From Actinomycetospora sp. NBRC 106378 (lineage in GTDB: Bacteria > Actinomycetota > Actinomycetes > Mycobacteriales > Pseudonocardiaceae): DNA of 64,000 nucleotides. The stretch spans positions 124,001-188,000 of the forward strand of contig NZ_BSTT01000003.1 of NCBI RefSeq assembly GCF_030269685.1, read 5' to 3'. How positions within the stretch are numbered: position 1 is the stretch's first letter; the number at the start of each line of letters is the position of its first letter. A program made the translations under genes and the position numbers. Below are positions 39,859 through 50,044 of this stretch, in pieces. The notes under the pieces were generated by a model. It was not told the DNA's origin, did no database searches, and saw only the letters and a program-made list of their open reading frames with translations.

Positions 39859-39889
39859 CCGGCCCCCGGCGATCAGGGAGGCCCGCCTC

Positions 39890-42800
39890 GTGCTGTTCTC
39901 GACCGTTCCCGAGCCCCAGGGCCTCTACGACCCCGCCTTCGAGCACGACGCCTGCGGGGTCGGCGCCGTCGTCGACACGCACGGCCGCCGCAGCCACGCG
40001 ATCGTGGCCGACGCCCTCCAGGTGCTGCACAACCTCGACCACCGCGGAGCCGCCGGCAGCGAGCCGACCAGCGGCGACGGGGCCGGCATCCTGCTCGGCG
40101 TCCCGCACGAGCTGCTCCGCGCCACCGTCGACGTGGAACTCCCGGAGCCCCGGCCCTCGGCCGACGGCGGTCAGGACGAGTACGCCTACGCCTGCGGCAT
40201 GATCATGCTGCCCGCGGACGAGGACGGGGGCGCGAAGGCGGTGTCCCTGCTCGAGCGGATCACCGCCGAGGAGGGCCTCGAGGTCCTCGCGTGGCGCGAC
40301 CTCCCGATCGACCCGGACGGCGCCGACGTCGGCTCCGTCGCCCGGTCGGCGATGCCGCGCTTCGCCCAGGTGCTGGTGGCGCACCCGGAGCGCACCCTCG
40401 CGGGCATCGAGCTCGACCGCATCGCGTGGATCGTCCGCAAGCGGGCCGAGCACGAGTCGGTCGAGCAGGGCTGCGGGCTCTACGTGTCCTCGCTGTCGAG
40501 CCGCACGGTGACCTACAAGGGCATGCTGACCACCGACCAGCTGCCGCTGTTCTTCCCGGACCTGCGTGACGAGCGCCTGCAGAGCGCCGTGGCGGTGGTC
40601 CACAGCCGCTTCTCGACGAACACGTTCCCGAGCTGGCCGCTCGCGCACCCGTACCGCACGATGGCGCACAACGGTGAGATCAACACCATCCGCGGCAACC
40701 GCAACCGCATGCGGGCCCGCGAGGCGCTCCTCGGTACCGACCGCTTCCCGGGGGACCTGCAGCGCGCCATGCCCGTGTGCCCGCCCGGGTCGTCGGACTC
40801 CGCGAGCTTCGACGAGGTCCTCGAACTGCTCACCCTCGGCGGCCGCTCCCTGCCGCACGCGGTGATGATGATGATGCCGGAGGCGTGGGAGAACCACGAC
40901 GAGATGCCCGCCGACCAGCGGGCGTTCTACCAGTTCCACGCGAGTCTCATGGAGCCCTGGGACGGGCCGGCCGCGGTCGTCTTCTCCGACGGCACGCTGC
41001 TGGGCGCGACGCTCGACCGCAACGGGCTGCGGCCGTGCCGCTGGTGGCAGCTCGCCGACGGGCGGGTGGTGCTCGCCAGCGAGTCCGGGGTGCTGGACGT
41101 CCCGGCCGAGGACGTCGTCGCGAAGGGGCGCCTGCGGCCGGGCCGGATGCTGCTCGTGGACACCCGCGGGCCGGGCATCGTCGACGACGACGCCTTCAAG
41201 TCCGAGCTCGCCGCCGCCGAGCCGTACGCCGAGTGGCTGCACGCGGGCCTCGTGCGGCTCGACGAGCTCCCCGACCGCGAGCACGTCGTGCACACCCACG
41301 AGTCGGTGATGCGCCGGCAGCAGACCTTCGGCTACACCGAGGAGGACCTGCGGGTCCTGCTCGCCCCGATGGCGACGACGGGCGCCGAGCCGCTCGGGTC
41401 GATGGGCACCGACACCCCCACGGCGGCCCTCTCCCGCCGGGCACGCCTGCTCTTCGACTACTTCGTGCAGCTGTTCGCGCAGGTGACGAACCCGCCGCTG
41501 GACGCCATCCGCGAGGAGCTCGTCACCTGCATGTCCCGCCCGATCGGCGCGGAGCAGAACCTGTTCCACCCCGGGCCGGCCAGCTGCCGCCAGGTGGTGC
41601 TGCCCAACCCGGTGATCCACAACGACGAGCTCGCGAAGCTCATCCGCATCGACGACGACGGCGACATGCCCGGTTTCGCCGCCACCGTGATCTCGGGGCT
41701 CTACGAGGTCGACGGCGGCGAGGCGGCGCTGCGCACCGCGCTGGACGAGGTGCGCCGGCGGGCGAGCGAGGCCATCGCCGACGGCAAGCGGATCCTGGTG
41801 CTCTCCGACCGGGACTCCGACGCCCGCTACGCCCCGATCCCGTCGTTGCTGCTGATCTCGGCGGTGCACCACCACCTCGTGGCGACCCGGGAGCGGACCC
41901 AGGTGGCGTTGATCGTCGAGGCCGGCGACGCCCGCGAGGTCCACCACATGGCGCTGCTGCTCTCCTACGGCGCTGCCGCGGTGAACCCCTACCTGGCGTT
42001 CGAGTCGATCGAGGACATGATCACCTCGGGCTGGCTCGACCACCTCGAGGTGGACGAGGCGATCGCCAACTACGTCAAGGCCTGCGTCAAGGGCGTGCTC
42101 AAGGTGATGTCCAAGATGGGCATCTCGACCGTGTCCGGGTACACCGCGGCCCAGGTCTTCGAGGCCATCGGGCTCTCCCAGGAGTTCCTCGACGAGTACT
42201 TCCACGGGACCTCGTCCAAGCTCGGGGGCGGTGGGCTCGACGTGCTCGCCGCCGAGGTCGCGGCCCGGCACGCGGCGGCGTACCCCAGCAACCCGACGGA
42301 GCGGGCGCACCGCCGCCTCGACGTCGGGGGCGAGTACGCCTACCGCCGCGAGGGCGAGCTGCACCTGTTCACCCCGGAGACGGTGTTCCTCCTGCAGCAC
42401 TCGACGCGCACGAAGCAGCGCGACGTGTTCCGGCGGTACACCGCCGAGGTCGACCGCCTGACGCGCAGCGGTGGTCAGTTGCGCGGCCTGTTCCGGCTGC
42501 GCTACGAGGACCGGACCCCGATCGACCTCGACGAGGTCGAGCCCGCGACCGAGATCGTCAAGCGGTTCGCCACCGGCGCGATGAGCTACGGCTCGATCTC
42601 CGGCGAGGCGCACACCGACCTCGCGATCGCGATGAACAACATCGGCGGCAAGTCGAACACGGGCGAGGGCGGCGAGGACCCGGTCCGCCTGGTCGACCCG
42701 TCGAAGCGCTCGGCGATCAAGCAGGTCGCGTCCGGCCGGTTCGGGGTGACCAGCGAGTACCTGGTCAACGCCGACGACATCCAGATCAAGATGGCGCAGG

Positions 42801-44488
42801 GCGCGAAGCCCGGCGAGGGCGGGCAGCTCGCGGGCAAGAAGGTCTACCCGTGGATCGCCGAGGTCCGCTACTCCACGCCCGGTGTCGGGCTGATCTCCCC
42901 GCCGCCGCACCACGACATCTACTCCATCGAGGACCTCAAGCAGCTCATCCACGACCTCAAGAACGCCAACGACGCCGCGCGGATCCACGTGAAGCTGGTC
43001 AGCTCGGTGGGCGTGGGCACGGTGGCGGCCGGGGTCAGCAAGGCCCACGCCGACGTCGTGCTGATCTCCGGCTGGGACGGCGGGACCGGCGCCGCCCCGT
43101 TGACCAGCCTCAAGCACGCCGGCGCGCCCTGGGAGATCGGGCTCGCCGACACCCAGCAGACCCTCATGCTCAACGGGCTGCGTGACCGCATCTCGGTGCA
43201 GGTCGACGGCGCGATGAAGACCGGCTTCGACGTGATGGTCGGGATGCTCCTCGGAGCCGAGGAGTACGGGTTCTCCACCGCGCCGCTGGTGGTCAACGGC
43301 TGCATCATGATGCGGGTCTGTCACCTCGACACCTGCCCGGTCGGCGTCGCGACCCAGAACCCGGAGCTGCGCAAGCGGTACACGGGCAAGCCGGAGTTCG
43401 TCGAGAACTTCTTCTGGTTCATCGCCGAGGAGGTCCGCGAGTACCTCGCGAAGCTCGGGTTCCGCTCGATCGACGAGGCGGTCGGGCACTCGGAGCTCAT
43501 CGACGCGGGCGAGGCGGTCGACAACTGGAAGGCGCAGGGCATCGACCTGTCGCCGCTGTTCACGGTGCCCGACGTGCCCGAGGGCGCGTCGACCGACCGG
43601 CACCGCACGAAGGCCCAGGACCACGGGCTCGACGAGGCCCTCGACCGCACCCTGATCCAGCTCGCCGAGGGCGCGCTCGACGACGCGATGCCGGTGCGCC
43701 TCGAGATGCCGATCCGCAACGTCAACCGCACCGTCGGGACCCTGCTCGGCGCGGAGATCACCCGCCGCTACGGCAAGCACGGTCTCGCCGACGACACGAT
43801 CCACATCGAGTTCACGGGGTCGGCCGGGCAGTCGTTCGGGGCGTTCCTGCCCCACGGGATCACCCTCGACCTGGTCGGCGACGCGAACGACTACGTGGCG
43901 AAGGGCCTGTCCGGGGGCCGGGTGATCGTGCGGCCGCCCGAGGGCTCCCGCTTCACCGTGGACGCCGACTCCGACCGCGACGAGCAGCACACCATCGCCG
44001 GCAACGTCATCGCCTACGGCGCGACGTCGGGCGAGGTGTTCCTGCGCGGGCAGGTGGGGGAGCGGTTCTGCGTGCGCAACTCCGGGGCGCTCGCCGTCGT
44101 GGAGGGCGTGGGCGACCACGCCTGCGAGTACATGACCGGCGGGCGCGTGGTGGTGCTCGGCAGCACCGGACGCAACCTGGGCGCCGGGATGTCCGGCGGC
44201 ATCGCGTTCGTCCACGACCTGCCGGAGATCCGGGTCAACCAGGAGATGGTCGACCTGCTGCCGGTCGACGGCGAGGACGCCGATTGGCTGCGACACGTCG
44301 TCGAGTGCCACCTGGAGCACACGGGCTCGCCCAAGGCCGCCCGCCTGCTCGACGACTGGTCCGACCAGGTCGGGCACTTCACCAAGGTCATGCCGACCGA
44401 CTACCAACGCGTGCTCGACGCCGAGCAGCGCGCCGCGACCGAGGGTCGCGACCCGAACGAGGTCATCATGGAGGTGGCTGGTGGCTGA
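39890..44488 (+). CDS. gltB: Glutamate synthase large (alpha) subunit
   Basis: GTG 39890 with GGGAGG upstream; 1532 residues. The N-terminal glutaminase begins at Cys22 in [12 protein letters not shown], which becomes the nucleophile after removal of the leader. The central domain is followed by the FMN-binding synthase barrel ([34 protein letters not shown]). The 3Fe-4S Cys motif is [15 protein letters not shown]. The C-terminal GxGxG helix repeats end the protein ([15 protein letters not shown]). With GltD it makes two glutamates from glutamine and oxoglutarate using NADPH. Its stop overlaps the gltD start by eight bases. Confidence 0.98.
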   Translation: MLFSTVPEPQGLYDPAFEHDACGVGAVVDTHGRRSHAIVADALQVLHNLDHRGAAGSEPTSGDGAGILLGVPHELLRATVDVELPEPRPSADGGQDEYAYACGMIMLPADEDGGAKAVSLLERITAEEGLEVLAWRDLPIDPDGADVGSVARSAMPRFAQVLVAHPERTLAGIELDRIAWIVRKRAEHESVEQGCGLYVSSLSSRTVTYKGMLTTDQLPLFFPDLRDERLQSAVAVVHSRFSTNTFPSWPLAHPYRTMAHNGEINTIRGNRNRMRAREALLGTDRFPGDLQRAMPVCPPGSSDSASFDEVLELLTLGGRSLPHAVMMMMPEAWENHDEMPADQRAFYQFHASLMEPWDGPAAVVFSDGTLLGATLDRNGLRPCRWWQLADGRVVLASESGVLDVPAEDVVAKGRLRPGRMLLVDTRGPGIVDDDAFKSELAAAEPYAEWLHAGLVRLDELPDREHVVHTHESVMRRQQTFGYTEEDLRVLLAPMATTGAEPLGSMGTDTPTAALSRRARLLFDYFVQLFAQVTNPPLDAIREELVTCMSRPIGAEQNLFHPGPASCRQVVLPNPVIHNDELAKLIRIDDDGDMPGFAATVISGLYEVDGGEAALRTALDEVRRRASEAIADGKRILVLSDRDSDARYAPIPSLLLISAVHHHLVATRERTQVALIVEAGDAREVHHMALLLSYGAAAVNPYLAFESIEDMITSGWLDHLEVDEAIANYVKACVKGVLKVMSKMGISTVSGYTAAQVFEAIGLSQEFLDEYFHGTSSKLGGGGLDVLAAEVAARHAAAYPSNPTERAHRRLDVGGEYAYRREGELHLFTPETVFLLQHSTRTKQRDVFRRYTAEVDRLTRSGGQLRGLFRLRYEDRTPIDLDEVEPATEIVKRFATGAMSYGSISGEAHTDLAIAMNNIGGKSNTGEGGEDPVRLVDPSKRSAIKQVASGRFGVTSEYLVNADDIQIKMAQGAKPGEGGQLAGKKVYPWIAEVRYSTPGVGLISPPPHHDIYSIEDLKQLIHDLKNANDAARIHVKLVSSVGVGTVAAGVSKAHADVVLISGWDGGTGAAPLTSLKHAGAPWEIGLADTQQTLMLNGLRDRISVQVDGAMKTGFDVMVGMLLGAEEYGFSTAPLVVNGCIMMRVCHLDTCPVGVATQNPELRKRYTGKPEFVENFFWFIAEEVREYLAKLGFRSIDEAVGHSELIDAGEAVDNWKAQGIDLSPLFTVPDVPEGASTDRHRTKAQDHGLDEALDRTLIQLAEGALDDAMPVRLEMPIRNVNRTVGTLLGAEITRRYGKHGLADDTIHIEFTGSAGQSFGAFLPHGITLDLVGDANDYVAKGLSGGRVIVRPPEGSRFTVDADSDRDEQHTIAGNVIAYGATSGEVFLRGQVGERFCVRNSGALAVVEGVGDHACEYMTGGRVVVLGSTGRNLGAGMSGGIAFVHDLPEIRVNQEMVDLLPVDGEDADWLRHVVECHLEHTGSPKAARLLDDWSDQVGHFTKVMPTDYQRVLDAEQRAATEGRDPNEVIMEVAGG

Positions 44489-45989
44489 CCCGCGCGGGTT
44501 CCTCACCTACTCCCGCGAGGACAACCCCAAGCGGCCCGTCGAGCAGCGACGGGCCGACTGGCACGAGATCTACGCCGACGTCACCGACGCGGGAGTCGAG
44601 GCCGAGACCCGTCGGCAGGCGGCGCGCTGCATGGACTGCGGCATCCCGTTCTGCCACTCCGGGTCCGCGGGCTGCCCGCTGGGCAACCTCATCCCGGAGT
44701 GGAACGACTTCGTCCGCCGCGGCGAGTGGGGCCGGGCCAGCGAGCGGCTGCACGCCACCAACAACTTCCCGGAGTTCACCGGCGCGCTGTGCCCGGCGCC
44801 GTGCCAGGAGGCGTGCGTCCTGTCGATCACCTCCCAGCCCGGGTCGGTGACGATCAAGCGCGTCGAATGGTCGATCGCCGAGGTCGCCTGGCGGGACGGG
44901 CACGTCGCCCCGCAGCCGGCCGCGGAGTCCTCGGGCCGGCGCGTCGCCGTCGTCGGGTCCGGCCCGGCCGGGCTCGCCGCCGCGCAGCAGCTGACCCGCG
45001 CCGGGCACGACGTCACCGTCTACGAGCGGGACGACCGGCTCGGCGGTCTCATGCGCTACGGCATCCCCGAGTTCAAGTTCGAGAAGTGGGAGCTGGACCG
45101 CCGCCTCGAGCAGATGCGGGCCGAGGGGACGCGGTTCGTCGTGAACTGCGAGGTCGGCGCGGAGGGGCTGCCCGTCGAGCGCCTCCGTGCGGAGTACGAC
45201 GCCGTCGTCCTCGCCGTCGGTTCCCTCGCCGGCCGCGACGACCGCTCCGTCGAGGGCCGCGACCTCGAGGGCATCCACCTCGCGATGGACTACCTCACCC
45301 CGGCCAACCGGGAGTGCGAGGGCGACGGGCCGTCGCCGATCAACGCCCGCGGGAAGAACGTCGTGGTCATCGGCGGTGGCGACACCGGCGCCGACTGCTA
45401 CGGCACGGCCACCCGGCAGGGCGCGATCGGCGTCCACCAGCTCGACCAGTACCCCGCCCCGCCGCAGATCCGCGACGAGACCACGTCCCCCTGGCCGACC
45501 TGGCCGTACATGTACCGGACGCCGCCCGCACTCGAGGAGGGCGGCGAGCGCCTGTTCGCGACGGCGGTGCAGCGGTTCGTCGGCGACGACCGGGGCCACG
45601 TCCGGGCCGTCGAGCTCTCGACCGTCGAGGTCCGGCGCACCGAGGACGGGCAGCGCGAGGTGGTCCCGACCTCCGAGGAGATCCACACCCTCCCGGCCGA
45701 CCTCGTGCTCTTCTCGATCGGCTTCACCGGGCCCGACGACATGGCCCTCATCCCGGGCCTCGGCCTCGAGCGTACGCCCAAGGGCACCATCGGGTGCGGC
45801 TCGGACTGGCAGACCGACGTCGCGGGCGTGTTCGTCTGCGGTGACGCCCACCGAGGTGCGTCGCTGATCGTCTGGGCCATCGCCGAGGGCCGGTCGGCGG
45901 CCGCCGCGGTCGACCGGTTCCTCTCGGCCGACGGTCACACCGACCTGCCGTCGCCGGTGCACCCGGGAGCGCTGCCGCTCAGCGTCTGA
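44481..45989 (+). CDS. gltD: Glutamate synthase small (beta) subunit
   Basis: GTG 44481, eight bases inside gltB; 502 residues. N-terminal Cys clusters CMDCGIPFC and CPAPCQEAC bind two 4Fe-4S centres. The FAD motif is [20 protein letters not shown], and the NADPH motif is [17 protein letters not shown], with a late [19 protein letters not shown]. It passes electrons from NADPH to the large subunit. Strict overlap with gltB ensures equal synthesis. It ends 12 bp before a strong stem-loop that also serves the convergent cyclophilin gene. Confidence 0.98.
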   Translation: MADPRGFLTYSREDNPKRPVEQRRADWHEIYADVTDAGVEAETRRQAARCMDCGIPFCHSGSAGCPLGNLIPEWNDFVRRGEWGRASERLHATNNFPEFTGALCPAPCQEACVLSITSQPGSVTIKRVEWSIAEVAWRDGHVAPQPAAESSGRRVAVVGSGPAGLAAAQQLTRAGHDVTVYERDDRLGGLMRYGIPEFKFEKWELDRRLEQMRAEGTRFVVNCEVGAEGLPVERLRAEYDAVVLAVGSLAGRDDRSVEGRDLEGIHLAMDYLTPANRECEGDGPSPINARGKNVVVIGGGDTGADCYGTATRQGAIGVHQLDQYPAPPQIRDETTSPWPTWPYMYRTPPALEEGGERLFATAVQRFVGDDRGHVRAVELSTVEVRRTEDGQREVVPTSEEIHTLPADLVLFSIGFTGPDDMALIPGLGLERTPKGTIGCGSDWQTDVAGVFVCGDAHRGASLIVWAIAEGRSAAAAVDRFLSADGHTDLPSPVHPGALPLSV

Positions 45990-46001
45990 ACGGTCCGCCT
46001 C

Positions 46002-46058
46002 GGCGGGCGAGCGGCACTCCCGCAGCATCGACCTGCGCGAGAGTGCCGTTCGCCCGCC
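46002..46058. terminator. Bidirectional hairpin between gltD and cyclophilin gene
   Basis: Arms of 18 bp (46002-46019 and 46041-46058), 17 paired, starting GGCGGGCGA; the loop is 21 bases. It lies between convergent stops at 45989 and 46071. Confidence 0.75.
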
Positions 46059-46070
46059 CCGGACCCGCCG

Positions 46071-46868
46071 TCAGGACTGGACCTGGGCCTGCTGGATCTG
46101 GACGGGGATGGTGGGCTTGCCACCGCCGGCCGGGTTGGAGTTGTCGTCCCCGCCGGCTGCGACCTTGTCGAGCACGGCGAGGCCCTCGGGGGCGATGCGC
46201 CCGATCACGGTGTACTCGGGCGGCAGCGCGGAGTCGCCGTACACGAGGAAGAACTGGCTGCCGGTGCTCGCGGGCTGGGACGCCTTCGCCATGGCGACGA
46301 GTCCGCGGCTGTAGTTGGACGCGCCCTGGCCGAGCGGGGACGGCGCGAGGTTCGTCGGGGGCTCCTCGGCGTACCGGTACCCGGGGCCCCCGGAACCCGT
46401 GCCGGTCGGGTCACCGCACTGCAGGACCTGCAGACCCTGGCCGGTCACCAGACGTGGGCAGGGGGTGTCGTTGTAGAAGCCCTGCTGCGCCAACGACGTC
46501 ACCGCGTTCACGGCACAGGGCGCCTGTGCGCGGTCGAGGGTCAGCGGGATCGCGCCCTGCGAGGTCTGCAGGGTGAGCCCGACGACGCCGGTCCGCTCCG
46601 GGTTCGGGTCCGGCGCCTGCACGGGCCGGGAGGCCTGCCCGTCCGGGGTGTAGGTGCAGGCCCCCGACGCGGCCGCGGGTGCGGCGACGGTCTCGGAGGG
46701 CCGGGTGGCGACGTAGATCGCGATCCCGGCCGCGAGGACCGCCACCACGGCGCCGACGGCGATGATCGCGAGGCGCTGCCGGCGCCGCCGCGCCCGCTCG
46801 GCCCGGCGCTCGATCTGTCGCTCCAGCTTGCGCTTGGCGGCCTTGCGGCGCTGCTCGTTGGTCGGCAC
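46071..46868 (-). CDS. Membrane-anchored cyclophilin-type peptidyl-prolyl isomerase
   Basis: ATG 46868; 265 residues. A very basic N-terminus (residues 1-33) is followed by one membrane helix (about 34-54: LAIIAVGAVVAVLAAGIAIY), then the cyclophilin domain outside. Domain motifs are TPCPRLVTGQGLQVLQCGDP, SRGLVAMAKA, STGSQFFLVYGDSALPPEYTVIGRI. It is like Rv2582 (PpiB) of Mycobacterium, which also lies next to a metallo-beta-lactamase gene and hisS. It should help folding of exported proteins. The catalytic Arg expected near the RxxxxFMxQxG motif is in PRLVTGQGLQ, where Phe and Met are replaced. Confidence 0.92.
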   Translation of the reverse strand: MPTNEQRRKAAKRKLERQIERRAERARRRRQRLAIIAVGAVVAVLAAGIAIYVATRPSETVAAPAAASGACTYTPDGQASRPVQAPDPNPERTGVVGLTLQTSQGAIPLTLDRAQAPCAVNAVTSLAQQGFYNDTPCPRLVTGQGLQVLQCGDPTGTGSGGPGYRYAEEPPTNLAPSPLGQGASNYSRGLVAMAKASQPASTGSQFFLVYGDSALPPEYTVIGRIAPEGLAVLDKVAAGGDDNSNPAGGGKPTIPVQIQQAQVQS

Positions 46869-46935
46869 GGCGGCATCCTAGGAAGTCAGGTCCCGGTGAG
46901 TTCGGGCAGGTCAGGGGACACCGGGTGGTGCCGAC

Positions 46936-46941
46936 TAGGCT
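46936..46941 (+). promoter_or_regulatory. -10 box of the metallo-beta-lactamase gene
   Basis: TAGGCT, 33 bases before GTG 46975, with GAGGAGGGTGG between as SD. In contrast to hisH and hisF this one would give a leadered mRNA. Confidence 0.5.
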
Positions 46942-46974
46942 GGACGACAGTCGTCTCGAGGAGGGTGGACCCAC

Positions 46975-47667
46975 GTGCTGGTCGCCGGGTTCCCGGCCGG
47001 GAGTTTCCAGACCAACTGCTTCGTGATCGCGCCGGACGAGGGCGGTCCCTGCGTGGTCGTCGACCCGGGGCAGGACGCCGAGGAACCGCTGCGCAAGGTG
47101 CTGGCGGACCGGCGGCTGACCCCGGTCGCCGTCCTGCTCACCCACGGGCACCTCGACCACATGTGGTCGGTGACCCCGGTGTGCGACGGGGACGACATCC
47201 CGGCGTGGATCCATCCCGAGGACCGGTCGATGCTCGCCGATCCGCTGAGCGGCGTCGGTCCCATGGGCGCGCAGCTCGCGGCGATGTACCCGGGGCTGCA
47301 GTTCCGGGAGCCGAAGCACGTGGAGACGCTCACCGACGGCTCCACGCTGGATCTCGCCGGCCTCTCGCTGACCGTGGACCACACGCCCGGCCACACCCGC
47401 GGCTCGGTCGTCTTCCGCAGCGCCACCGAGGACGGCGCGCCGTTCGTGCTGGCCGGCGACACCCTGTTCCAGGGCAGCATCGGCCGGACCGATCTCCCCG
47501 GCGGCTCGCTGGAGGAGATGATGACGAGCCTGCGGACGAAGCTGCTCACGCTGCCGGACGAGACCGCGGTGCTCCCCGGGCACGGGCAGCCCACCACGAT
47601 CGGCGACGAGCGGCACACCAACCCGTTCCTGCAGGGGCCGCAGAACGCGCCCGGCCGGAACCTCTAG
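46975..47667 (+). CDS. MBL-fold metallohydrolase (glyoxalase II-like)
   Basis: GTG 46975 with GAGGAGG upstream; 230 residues. The zinc-binding motif is [13 protein letters not shown], with further His in [11 protein letters not shown] and the Asp in [28 protein letters not shown] provides the last ligand. This subfamily (Rv2581c-like) resembles hydroxyacylglutathione hydrolase and may cleave thioesters of mycothiol or similar thiols; the real substrate is unknown. It precedes hisS by 13 bases, the same order as in mycobacteria, and is likely cotranscribed with it. Confidence 0.92.
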   Translation: MLVAGFPAGSFQTNCFVIAPDEGGPCVVVDPGQDAEEPLRKVLADRRLTPVAVLLTHGHLDHMWSVTPVCDGDDIPAWIHPEDRSMLADPLSGVGPMGAQLAAMYPGLQFREPKHVETLTDGSTLDLAGLSLTVDHTPGHTRGSVVFRSATEDGAPFVLAGDTLFQGSIGRTDLPGGSLEEMMTSLRTKLLTLPDETAVLPGHGQPTTIGDERHTNPFLQGPQNAPGRNL

Positions 47668-47680
47668 GAAGAACACCGAA

Positions 47681-48949
47681 TTGGCTGACATCCCGCCGGG
47701 CGGCTTCGTCGCGCCCAAGGGCATCCCCGAGTACGTCGGGCCCGACTTCGTCGCGGTCCGCGACACCCTCGTGCGCGAGGCCGACCGTGCCGGGTACGCC
47801 CATCTCGAGCTGCCCGTCTTCGAGGACACCGCGCTCTACGCGCGCGGGGTCGGCGAGTCGACCGACGTCGTGTCGAAGGAGATGTACTCCTTCGCCGACC
47901 GCGGCGGTCGCAGCGTCACCCTGCGTCCCGAGGGCACGGCCGGGGTCGTGCGCAGCGTCATCGAGCACGGCATGGACCGCGGCACGCTGCCGGTCAAGCT
48001 GCGCTACGCCGGGCCGTTCTTCCGCTACGAGCGCCCGCAGGCCGGTCGCTACCGCCAGCTCCAGCAGGTCGGTGTCGAGGCGATCGGCGTGGACGACCCG
48101 GCCCTCGACGCCGAGGTGCTCGCCGTCGCCGACGCCGGGTTCCGCGCGCTCGGGCTGACCGGCTACCGCCTCGAGCTCACCTCCCTGGGGGACGCCGAGA
48201 CCCGCCCCGAGTACCGGGCGACGCTCCAGCGGTTCCTCGAGAAGTGCGACCTCGACGAGGCGACCCGGGAGCGGGCGCGGATCAACCCGCTGCGTGTGCT
48301 CGACGACAAGCGGCCCGAGGTCCGCGACCAGCTGGCCGATGCGCCGCTCATGGTCGACCACCTCTCCGACGCCGCGGCGGCCCACCACGCGAAGGTCAAG
48401 CAGTACCTCGACGAGCTCGGGGTGGCCTACACCGAGAACCCCCGCATGGTCCGCGGGCTGGACTACTACACGAAGACGACCTTCGAGTTCGTCCACGACG
48501 GGCTCGGCTCGCAGTCCGGGATCGGCGGGGGCGGACGCTACGACGGGCTGATGGCCGAGCTCGGCGGGCAGGCGCTGTCCGGGGTCGGGTTCGGCATCGG
48601 CGTCGACCGGACGCTGCTGGCCTGCCGGGCCGAGGGTCTCGACGTCGCGCCGGCCCGCCGCGTGGAGGTGTTCGGGGTCCCGCTGGGCGAGGCGGCGAAG
48701 GACCACCTGGTGGGCCTCGTCGGGCAGCTGCGCCGCGCCGGCATCCGGGCCGACCTCGCCTACGGCGGTCGGGGGCTCAAGGGCGCGATGAAGGCGGCCG
48801 ACCGCTCGGGGGCCCGCTACGCCCTCGTCCTCGGCGACCGGGACCTCGAGGCCGGCACGATCCAGCTCAAGGACCTGGGCGACGGCAGCCAGACCGAGGT
48901 CGCGCTCGCCGACGCGGCCGCCGCGGTCGACCGGGCCGTGCACGGCTGA
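47681..48949 (+). CDS. hisS: Histidyl-tRNA synthetase
   Basis: TTG 47681 is taken as start since the conserved [13 protein letters not shown] begins 12 residues later and no ATG or GTG fits; 422 residues. Class II motifs: motif 2 [17 protein letters not shown], the histidine-specific [13 protein letters not shown] and GGGGRYDGL, motif 3 [10 protein letters not shown]. The C-terminal anticodon-binding domain follows. It charges tRNA-His. AGGAAG lies upstream. The next gene is convergent, only 18 bp away. Confidence 0.96.
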   Translation: MADIPPGGFVAPKGIPEYVGPDFVAVRDTLVREADRAGYAHLELPVFEDTALYARGVGESTDVVSKEMYSFADRGGRSVTLRPEGTAGVVRSVIEHGMDRGTLPVKLRYAGPFFRYERPQAGRYRQLQQVGVEAIGVDDPALDAEVLAVADAGFRALGLTGYRLELTSLGDAETRPEYRATLQRFLEKCDLDEATRERARINPLRVLDDKRPEVRDQLADAPLMVDHLSDAAAAHHAKVKQYLDELGVAYTENPRMVRGLDYYTKTTFEFVHDGLGSQSGIGGGGRYDGLMAELGGQALSGVGFGIGVDRTLLACRAEGLDVAPARRVEVFGVPLGEAAKDHLVGLVGQLRRAGIRADLAYGGRGLKGAMKAADRSGARYALVLGDRDLEAGTIQLKDLGDGSQTEVALADAAAAVDRAVHG

Positions 48950-48967
48950 GCCGCCACCGGGTGGCGG

Positions 48968-49843
48968 TCAGAGGCGCGGGATGGGCCGGGTCAGGTCGTC
49001 GCCGGCCGTGACCGACGTGGGCACCGCGCCGGTGGGGGCGGCGTGCCGGCCGACCGTGACCCGCAGCGGCACCCGGCCCGAACCCGTCGTCGGGAACGGG
49101 GCGGAACCGGCGCGCTCGACCGCCTCCCGGGCGGCCTTCTCGGTCGCGGCGGCGAGCGTCCGGGCCATGATCCGGCGGGCCAGCAGCACACACAGGTGGC
49201 AGAGGGCGGCGTAGGCGAGGAACTTGACGACGTCCTCGGCGTGCCCGAGGAACGTCGCGATTCGGTCGTTCCGGCCCTCGAAGAGCGACTCGAGGACGTC
49301 ACCGCCGAGCGAGCCGCCGAGCAGGGCGAGACCCGTCAGGAACGTCAGGCCGAGCCGCTCGGACCGCATCGGGCGGAACGCCCACGCGACGAGGGCGAGG
49401 CCGAGCACGGCGTAGACGGCGAGCGCGGCGTCCTCCGGGATGCCCGCCCCGGGCAGGACCGCGTCGTGGACCATCATCATGTCGTCGAAGCCGAGCCAGA
49501 CGCAGAGCACGGCGAGCGCGAGCCCGGCGGTCAGGGCCGGCGAGTTCGCCGCCGTCGTCCCGGTCGTGCGGGCCCACGCCCGCGACACGACGAGCGCACC
49601 CAGCGCGGTGCCCGCGCACACCATCAGCGCGCTGGAGAAGGCGATGGTGAACAGGCCGGAGTACTCGGAGTCCTCGGGGAAGCGGTCCTGGAGCACGATC
49701 GTCAGGTCGTGCCCGGTCCCGCCGTAGACGGCGAGCGCCAACCCGAGCAGGACCCCGACCGGCAGCACCGTGCGCAGCAGCATCCGGGCCGCCTCCGCCA
49801 GATCCGACCGGTCCTCGGGCACCGGCCCCGCTGGGTGCGTCAT
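48968..49843 (-). CDS. Multi-pass membrane protein with GFDDMMMVHD motif, function unknown
   Basis: ATG 49843 chosen for the GGAGG eight bases upstream; an ATG at 49933 would add 30 residues. 291 residues. About seven membrane segments (for example VLPVGVLLGLALAVYGG and ALTAGLALAVLCVWLG), with an acidic helix end GFDDMMMVHD that has Asp, Asp, His, Asp close together, as in a metal or proton site. A cytoplasmic basic tail RRIMARTLAAATEKAAREAVE follows, then a Gly/Thr-rich tail. I know no named family for it. It is divergent from the malic enzyme gene, with a 201-bp gap that shows ordinary promoter-like sequence. Confidence 0.75.
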   Translation of the reverse strand: MTHPAGPVPEDRSDLAEAARMLLRTVLPVGVLLGLALAVYGGTGHDLTIVLQDRFPEDSEYSGLFTIAFSSALMVCAGTALGALVVSRAWARTTGTTAANSPALTAGLALAVLCVWLGFDDMMMVHDAVLPGAGIPEDAALAVYAVLGLALVAWAFRPMRSERLGLTFLTGLALLGGSLGGDVLESLFEGRNDRIATFLGHAEDVVKFLAYAALCHLCVLLARRIMARTLAAATEKAAREAVERAGSAPFPTTGSGRVPLRVTVGRHAAPTGAVPTSVTAGDDLTRPIPRL

Positions 49844-50044
49844 CTCGAGCCTCCGTCCCGCCGCGTGCTGAACGTGTCCCGTCACGATCACGACGAAAAG
49901 ATGAACGTGAGGGTAACGAGCGTTTCCGGACACCGGATATCGCCCCCATGCTCAGCATCTCCTCAGAACCCCCGATCGGTACCGGCGGGTAACGGGGCGT
50001 GTGCGGGACGCTGAGCTGCGACGGTCAGCAGGGGAGGAGCCACG

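Noticed and set aside
38564..44506. Very long open frame (1980 codons) antisense to gltB and lgt
   Set aside because: An artefact of high GC codon bias; composition is Arg/His/Gly/Val-rich without domains, and it covers several well supported genes on the other strand.
47681..47683. TTG start of hisS as a sign of a missed upstream start
   Set aside because: The frame upstream is closed by the end of the preceding gene region, and the protein length and N-terminal conserved block fit the TTG.
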